Assembly: GCA_964612185.1 (NCBI GenBank)
Contig: CAZTCR010000013.1
Span: 3,154-67,153 of the forward strand
Direction: 5' to 3'
Length of the DNA stretch: 64,000 nucleotides
Origin: UBA1447 sp964612185
GTDB taxonomy: Bacteria; Bacillota; Clostridia; Oscillospirales; Acutalibacteraceae
Both the position numbers and the translations under genes were made by a program. The notes beneath the pieces were generated by a model. The model worked only from the letters and a program-made list of their open reading frames with translations, had not been told where the DNA came from and did no database searches. Within the stretch, counting starts at the first letter, position 1. Every line of letters starts with the position of its first letter. Positions 59,593-64,000 of this stretch are shown here, one piece after another.

Positions 59593-60852
59593 TTACTTCA
59601 TTAAAAAATCCAGAATATTTTCAATGCGAACGCCCTCGTAATCCATCACAAAAGACCTATCCATCGTCAGTATGACTTTTTCGTAGTTGTCCTGAATGCC
59701 TAGAAGTGGACGGATTTCTCGCTCTCTCACCGCTCTGTCATGAATATTCGCGGATACTTGATAGTATATCTTCTTGTCGGTTTTGGTCGCGATAAAATCA
59801 ACCTCAAGCGATCCGATTTTCCCAACGGCAACCTCAAAACCCTGCCGGAGCAATTCAAAATACACCACATTTTCCAGTATATACCCGTAATCTGTATCAC
59901 GAAAGCCCAACAGTTGGTTTCGTATCCCGGTATCCACAACATAATATTTTTCCTGTGTCTTCAGGTACATTTTACCCTTCAAATCATAACGGCTCGCGCG
60001 GTAGATGATAAAAGCACTCTCAAGCATTTTTAAATAATTATCGATCGTTTCGCTGGTGGTTTTTCGCCCGGCGCTGGTTAAATAGTCACTGATCTTCTTG
60101 GTTGAAATCAGGTTGCCGACATTGCTCACAACAAACTTCACGACACTTTCGAGCAGCGCTGCATCGCGGACTTGATTTCTCTCCACAACATCCTTCATGA
60201 TAACGGTATTGTAGACGCCGGAAAGGAAGGGCGAAATGGTCTGAGGACTATCCTTAATCACAGTTATCGCCGGCAGTCCGCCGTATTGCAGATACCTGTC
60301 GAAAAATAACTTGGGATCATCGTTTTTACCGAAATCGTTAAAGTCAAGGTATTCTTTGAAGGAAAGCGGGAGCATTTTAATCTCAACATACCGCCCGGAT
60401 AGCAGTGTGGAAAGTTCCGAAGACAGCAAATAAGCGTTGGAACCGGTTATGTAGATATCCACATCAAAGTCCACTGTAAAAGAGTTCACCGCTTTTTCCC
60501 AGGATGCAACCTGTTGAACTTCGTCAAGAAGAATATAGGTTTTGCCCGAAGCGGATATCTTGCTTGTTATAAAGGTATACAGTTCTTTATAATTCTTGAT
60601 ATCATCAACAGTCATAGACTCAAAGTTGATGGCTACGATTTGATCTTTACTGACACCGCTTTGCAGCAAATACCGTTTAAATAAATCGAGCAGCGTGGAT
60701 TTGCCGCACCTGCGCATACCGGTTATCACTTTAATAAGCGGCTTATCTTTAAATGCTATCAATTTATTCAAATATAAATCACGGTTTTTCATCGTTTGCT
60801 CAACCCAATCCTTGTTCGATGTTTTGTGCGTTTTTTGTAAAATTTCGGTCAT
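59593..60852 (-). CDS. AAA-type ATPase with DUF4143 domain
   Basis: The 419-residue protein has Walker A GMRRCGKST, Walker B YILLDEVQQV, sensor YITGSNAYLL and a C-terminal GSLEVDFIATK...IYYQVSA nuclease-like core with Gln in place of the usual acid/lysine pair. It matches the protein at 22258-23472 over its full length (NRDLYLNKL, RRCGKSTLL, SGRYVE, LSFKEY). ATG at 60852 or 60792; neither has a clear ribosome binding site, and the second gives an N terminus like the homologue. Paired palindromes lie upstream. Confidence 0.8.
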   Translation of the reverse strand: MTEILQKTHKTSNKDWVEQTMKNRDLYLNKLIAFKDKPLIKVITGMRRCGKSTLLDLFKRYLLQSGVSKDQIVAINFESMTVDDIKNYKELYTFITSKISASGKTYILLDEVQQVASWEKAVNSFTVDFDVDIYITGSNAYLLSSELSTLLSGRYVEIKMLPLSFKEYLDFNDFGKNDDPKLFFDRYLQYGGLPAITVIKDSPQTISPFLSGVYNTVIMKDVVERNQVRDAALLESVVKFVVSNVGNLISTKKISDYLTSAGRKTTSETIDNYLKMLESAFIIYRASRYDLKGKMYLKTQEKYYVVDTGIRNQLLGFRDTDYGYILENVVYFELLRQGFEVAVGKIGSLEVDFIATKTDKKIYYQVSANIHDRAVREREIRPLLGIQDNYEKVILTMDRSFVMDYEGVRIENILDFLMK

Positions 60853-60922
60853 AAATCAGTACCGAAAAGCTCAATACTCGCAACAATAAAGACTCATCTT
60901 TATTGCTTATCCCCTGTGTCTA

Positions 60923-61008
60923 ATTATACACAGAAAGCGTAAATTGTCAATATTTTTACGGTTATAACCGAAAAATTTATTTAATTCTAATGTTTTGCGG
61001 TTATAACC
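60923..61008 (-). promoter_or_regulatory. Promoter of the third ATPase gene with two CGGTTATAACCG sites
   Basis: On the minus strand TTGACA (60950-60945), 16 bases, TATAAT (60928-60923). A perfect palindrome CGGTTATAACCG (60959-60970) lies 8 bases upstream of the -35 box, and a second copy GGTTATAACCG at 60998-61008 is 39 bases further. Both look like binding sites for an activator or repressor. Confidence 0.7.
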
Positions 61009-61015
61009 TATATTT

Positions 61016-62110
61016 TTACTTGCTTGCCTTCATCGCATGGAAATCGTACCCCGGCACATATTGCGATACGGCTTTCAGCTGTGTATCAGCCGGCACACTC
61101 TGCGGGATTTCCATCAGCTCATAAAAAGCGTCAAGTGCCATTCCCGTGTAAAACGCGCCCTGTTCAATCGTCATGGACCCGCGCAAATCGGCTATCTTCA
61201 AAAATTCTCCGCTCTCCTGCACGCTCGCCACCGTCGGCACAGTCACCTGCATGAGCCCGAAGGCGTCCAGTACAAGGATGCTCCCGAAGAACACGGCCAC
61301 TGTGAGCAGCACAAACAGCAGGGGGGAAATCCGCTTGCCGAAGAGGAAGAACCCGACTTTCTTCTCCTTCACCGGGCAAACCTCCGCGCACTTGCCGCAT
61401 AGGATACACTCCGCGCTTTTTACGGTGCTCTCTTTTTCAATCTCCACATTCATCGGGCAGACATTGGCGCATTTTTCGCAGTTGATGCAAGGTTCCCGCT
61501 TGATTTTTGTCGGGCTGATTTTTGCGATGATACCGTACAATCCGCCTGCCGGGCAGAGATATTTGCAGAAAAACCGGTCGATAAAAACCGACGCGCCCAC
61601 CACAACAATCAAAATGATGAACCCGGCACCGTTTTCTTGAAACAGTTCCCCGCCGGACCAGATGTGCGAAAAGGCCGTCCACGGGTCATACGGTGAAATC
61701 CAAAGGGTCGCGGTTGTCCACGCCATCAGCGAAATAACGGCGAGCAGGAGATATTTGCCGAGCCTTAACACCTTATCGAGCTTTTTTGGCACGGTAACTT
61801 TTCTTTTGGTTATCTTGCCCAGCAGCTCCTGCAAAAAGCCGAACGGGCAAATGTTGCCGCAAAAGGCTCTGCCGAAAACAAGGGCGAATATCAGCATGAA
61901 AAAGAAAAGCGTCATCGTGCCGGAGAACAGCTTTTGGATGTTCCCCTGCCCGGCGAACCAAGCCCAAAGGTTTTCGAGCCCGCCTAAGGGGCAGACCGCG
62001 TGAACCGACGGGTAAATACTGCCGCCGTTGATGTGCAGGTAACTGATAAGCATTGTGCCGCCCAGCACAGCACCCAAAATGCTGTAACGCAGAATTTTTG
62101 CTTTTTTCAA
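61016..62110 (-). CDS. 4Fe-4S polyferredoxin membrane protein (NapH/CcoG-like)
   Basis: The 364-residue protein has several membrane helices and the motifs FGRAFCGNICPFGFLQELLG and DRFFCKYLCPAGGLYG, which hold two CxxxCP sites of the Fer4_5 kind, then two classical clusters CINCEKCANVCP and CILCGKCAEVCP. Two more helices follow and a C-terminal FMN-binding-like tail. Such proteins carry electrons across or at the membrane to a reductase. A TTG start at 62110 is preferred because GGAG lies 8 bases upstream. Partner proteins are not in sight. Confidence 0.85.
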   Translation of the reverse strand: MKKAKILRYSILGAVLGGTMLISYLHINGGSIYPSVHAVCPLGGLENLWAWFAGQGNIQKLFSGTMTLFFFMLIFALVFGRAFCGNICPFGFLQELLGKITKRKVTVPKKLDKVLRLGKYLLLAVISLMAWTTATLWISPYDPWTAFSHIWSGGELFQENGAGFIILIVVVGASVFIDRFFCKYLCPAGGLYGIIAKISPTKIKREPCINCEKCANVCPMNVEIEKESTVKSAECILCGKCAEVCPVKEKKVGFFLFGKRISPLLFVLLTVAVFFGSILVLDAFGLMQVTVPTVASVQESGEFLKIADLRGSMTIEQGAFYTGMALDAFYELMEIPQSVPADTQLKAVSQYVPGYDFHAMKASK

Positions 62111-62316
62111 GTTAATCACTCCGTTTCCGAGCATAATTTAACATTCAATTGTGTTTTTTTTGTGGCAAATTAAATTATACTCGAAAAATATTTGTATTTC
62201 AAATTTATTCGGGCATAAACTGTTTTTTGAAGTCTAAAATAATCTTTTACAACCGTAAATATCATGCTACAATAACTATATCTATCATCCGGATTTCCGT
62301 GACGCTCCTAAAAGTT

Positions 62317-62388
62317 TTTTCACTGGGTAGAAATAACTTTGAAAATTACAGACTTTTTTCTCTGTACAGACAAAACTTTGCTTTTGAG
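62317..62388. repeat. ~40-bp tandem repeat pair, locus 3
   Basis: Units start TTTTCACTGGGTAGAAATAA (62317) and TTTCTCTGTACAGACAAAAC (62356), 39 bases apart. Bases 62111-62316 upstream are AT-rich and show nothing else I can name. Confidence 0.6.
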
Positions 62389-62412
62389 TTGAGATTAAGA
62401 ATGCCCGAGAAT

Positions 62413-62538
62413 TAAATCACCCGTCACAGCTTCGCATGGCGATTTAGAAAATCGCCTTTCACCCATCCTTGAAAAGGAGGGCTTTTAAGAAGGCTCCTTT
62501 TCCAAAGGAGCTGTCACACGCTTGTGACTGAGGATTAA
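62413..62538 (+). repeat. Dispersed Firmicutes-type repeat, copy 2
   Basis: Begins TAAATCACCCGTCAC, contains GCATGGCGATTTAG, AAATCGCCTTTCACCCATCC, GGAGGGCTTTT and AGGCTCCTTTTCCAAAGGAG, ends CTGAGGATTAA. It is a 126-base, shorter version of copy 1 at 50015-50186, in the opposite orientation, and lies just before the pectate lyase start. Confidence 0.85.
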
Positions 62539-62550
62539 AGGAGTCTTCCA

Positions 62551-64000
62551 AATGAAAAAACGCTTTCTTTCAATAATTTCCATCATTCTCGCCGCATCCT
62601 TCCTCTTCGCCCTCCCAGCGCAGGCATCCCCGCCGCCGCAAATCCCCGCCTTCCCTCAGGCGGACGGCGCCGGCAAATACACCGTAGGCGGGCGCGGCGG
62701 GCGCGTGATGGAGGTCACCACCCTGGACGACGGCGACAACATCCCCGGCTCCTTACGCGCGGCGGTGGAAGCCGCCGGTCCGCGGATTATCGTTTTTAAA
62801 GTGGCAGGCAATATCGCGCTCAAAAAAGCGCTCAAGGTAACCAACCCTTACATCACCATCGCCGGACAAACCGCCCCGGGGGGCGGCATCACGCTCAAAG
62901 ATTACAGCTTCAATGTGCAGGCAGACCAGGCCATCATCCGCAACATCCGCGTGCGCCTTGGGGATATGAACGAAAAGGACGCCATGAGCGTTTCCGGCGC
63001 GGAAAATGTGATAATCGACCACTGCTCCGTGAGCTGGGGTGTAGACGAAACGCTCTCCGTCACCGGGTGCAATTATGTCACCGTCCAGTGGACTTTTATC
63101 ACGGAAGGCCTGCACGATTCCATCCACCACGCCGGCGAGCACTCCAAAGGCTCCCTGGTCAACGGCAGCTGCGGCCAACTCACCACCTATCATCACAACC
63201 TCTTCGCGCACAACGACGCGCGCAATCCCCGCCCGCAGGGCACCGAACCCCCGGACGAGGACACCGTCGGCTTTTTCTTTGACTTCACCAACAATGTGGT
63301 GTATGACTGGGGCAGAAAATACGCGGCGAAGAATTTGGACAGGGACGAGCGCTGCACGATGAACTTTGTCAACAACTACTTTATCGCCGGTCCAAGCTCC
63401 GAAGCGTCCAACTTCATGCTGGATAAAAACATCAACACCCGCATGTATTTTGCCGGCAACTTCATGAACGGCAAGATGCCCGCCGACCAATATGCCAAAA
63501 TTATCTATGAAGATTTTAAAAAGCCGGACAACGGCTGGAAGCTCGCCCAACCATTCGACAGCATGACGGACAACATTCAGCCTGCCGAAAAAGCGTACGC
63601 CATGGTGATGAAAAACGGCGGCGCGGCGCTCAACAGGGACGCGGTTGACGACAGAATCGTCAGCGAGGTTTTAAACGGCACGGGCAGGGTGATTGACAAG
63701 CCGTCCGATGCGGGCGGCTGGCCTGTGTTGGAAACGGGCACGGCGTATATCGACACGGACAAAGACGGTATGCCAAACGATTGGGAAACCGCGCGCGGGC
63801 TGAACCCCGATGACCCGGCGGACGGTTCCCTGGACCGGGACAGCGACGGTTACACCAATGTGGAGGAGTTTTTGAACGGGCTGATGGCGGATTTATACAC
63901 TCAAGATGTGCCGTTCCCGGCGTTTAACCAACATTTCCGGTTTTTCCGGCTGATCGGGTATTTGGTGCTTCGGGCGTATCTCAGCGCAAGGAAATGGGTG
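62551..64000 (+). CDS. Secreted pectate lyase (PL1-like), C terminus outside the window
   Basis: A frame from ATG at 62551 (AAAGGAG upstream) stays open to the end of the window, about 483 residues. It starts with a signal peptide (KKRFLSIISIILAASFLFAL, then ALPAQA). The lyase domain includes LRAAVEAAGPRIIVFKVAGNI, TIAGQTAPGGGITL, IIDHCSVSWGVDETLS, HHNLFAHNDARNPRPQ (the PL1-type RNPRP with catalytic arginine) and FTNNVVYDWG. A calcium-binding tail follows: DTDKDGMPNDWETARGLNPDD and DRDSDGYTNVEEFLNG, like thrombospondin type 3 or dockerin loops. It cuts polygalacturonate by beta-elimination outside the cell. The final residues RFFRLIGYLVLRAYL may start another helix. Confidence 0.9.

Noticed and set aside
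60853..60900. Eight-codon frame MSLYCCEY before the third ATPase
   Set aside because: Too short, weak initiation site, and no attenuator-type structure nearby.
62753..63550. 265-codon open frame on the minus strand
   Set aside because: It is antisense to the pectate lyase, which has a signal peptide and clear catalytic motifs in its own frame.

Overview
The window looks like chromosomal DNA of an anaerobic, saccharolytic member of the Clostridia (Firmicutes), probably a gut or sediment organism of Oscillospirales type. The basis is the gene content (OpuC-type osmolyte ABC transporter with a BusR-like GntR/RCK_C regulator, glycerol-1-phosphate dehydrogenase of AraM/EgsA type, TipAS-type MerR regulator, YwaF-like protein), strong AGGAGG ribosome binding sites, frequent TTG/GTG starts, and intermediate GC. 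This is inference from content, not a phylogenetic placement. No rRNA, tRNA, CRISPR array, transposase or phage gene was seen.

Layout. 1-8018 (minus): a carbohydrate unit with a secreted GH42-like glycosidase, an MFS transporter, an intracellular sialidase-fold protein and a 5'-nucleotidase-family enzyme. 8202-17585 (minus): a zinc-ribbon membrane protein, then a nine-gene aromatic amino acid operon, aroF-tyrA-aroB-aroA-aroC-pheA-aroE/K-aroQ, preceded by a short Phe/Tyr-rich leader peptide and an attenuator. It encodes every enzyme of the shikimate pathway plus the Phe and Tyr branches. 17606-19378 (minus): a pectin-lyase-fold protein interrupted by an in-frame stop, and a membrane protein. 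19584-22110: a chain of six hairpins, egsA, a RelB/YafQ toxin-antitoxin pair and a small DNA-binding protein. 22258-23472: the first of three DUF4143-type ATPases.

23491-30229 (minus): a five-gene sugar catabolic operon (class III aminotransferase, Gfo/Idh/MocA dehydrogenase, FGGY kinase, amidohydrolase, fucose/arabinose isomerase-like) whose substrate cannot be assigned from sequence. 30253-40976: a mixed accessory region with GNAT, APH-like kinase, an isomerase remnant, a UROD-family protein, a Fic protein with a perfect 28-bp operator-like palindrome, two rhodaneses around a pectin-lyase-fold enzyme, VOC, MerR/TipAS, YbjQ and TetR. 41018-46293: a flavoprotein reductase and the OpuC system with its regulator. 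46487-50996 (minus): GH29 fucosidase, RidA, GH35 beta-galactosidase and an HpcH/HpaI aldolase. 51023-64000: two more ATPases, a large glycosidase-like protein of unknown specificity, HicAB, two coupled SGNH-type esterases, a polyferredoxin membrane protein and a secreted pectate lyase running off the end.

Together the carbohydrate genes (pectate lyase, two pectin-lyase-fold proteins, fucosidase, galactosidases, esterases, aldolase, sugar kinase) suggest growth on pectin-like or other branched plant/host glycans. The intergenic spaces are rich in dispersed repeats: a 125-170 bp element in two opposite copies, ~40-bp tandem units at three loci, 33-bp units, and a 28-bp hairpin with a compensatory change. 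The strongest single observation is a complete-looking ribosome-mediated attenuator (leader peptide, 1:2, 2:3 and 3:4 pairings) in front of the aromatic operon.
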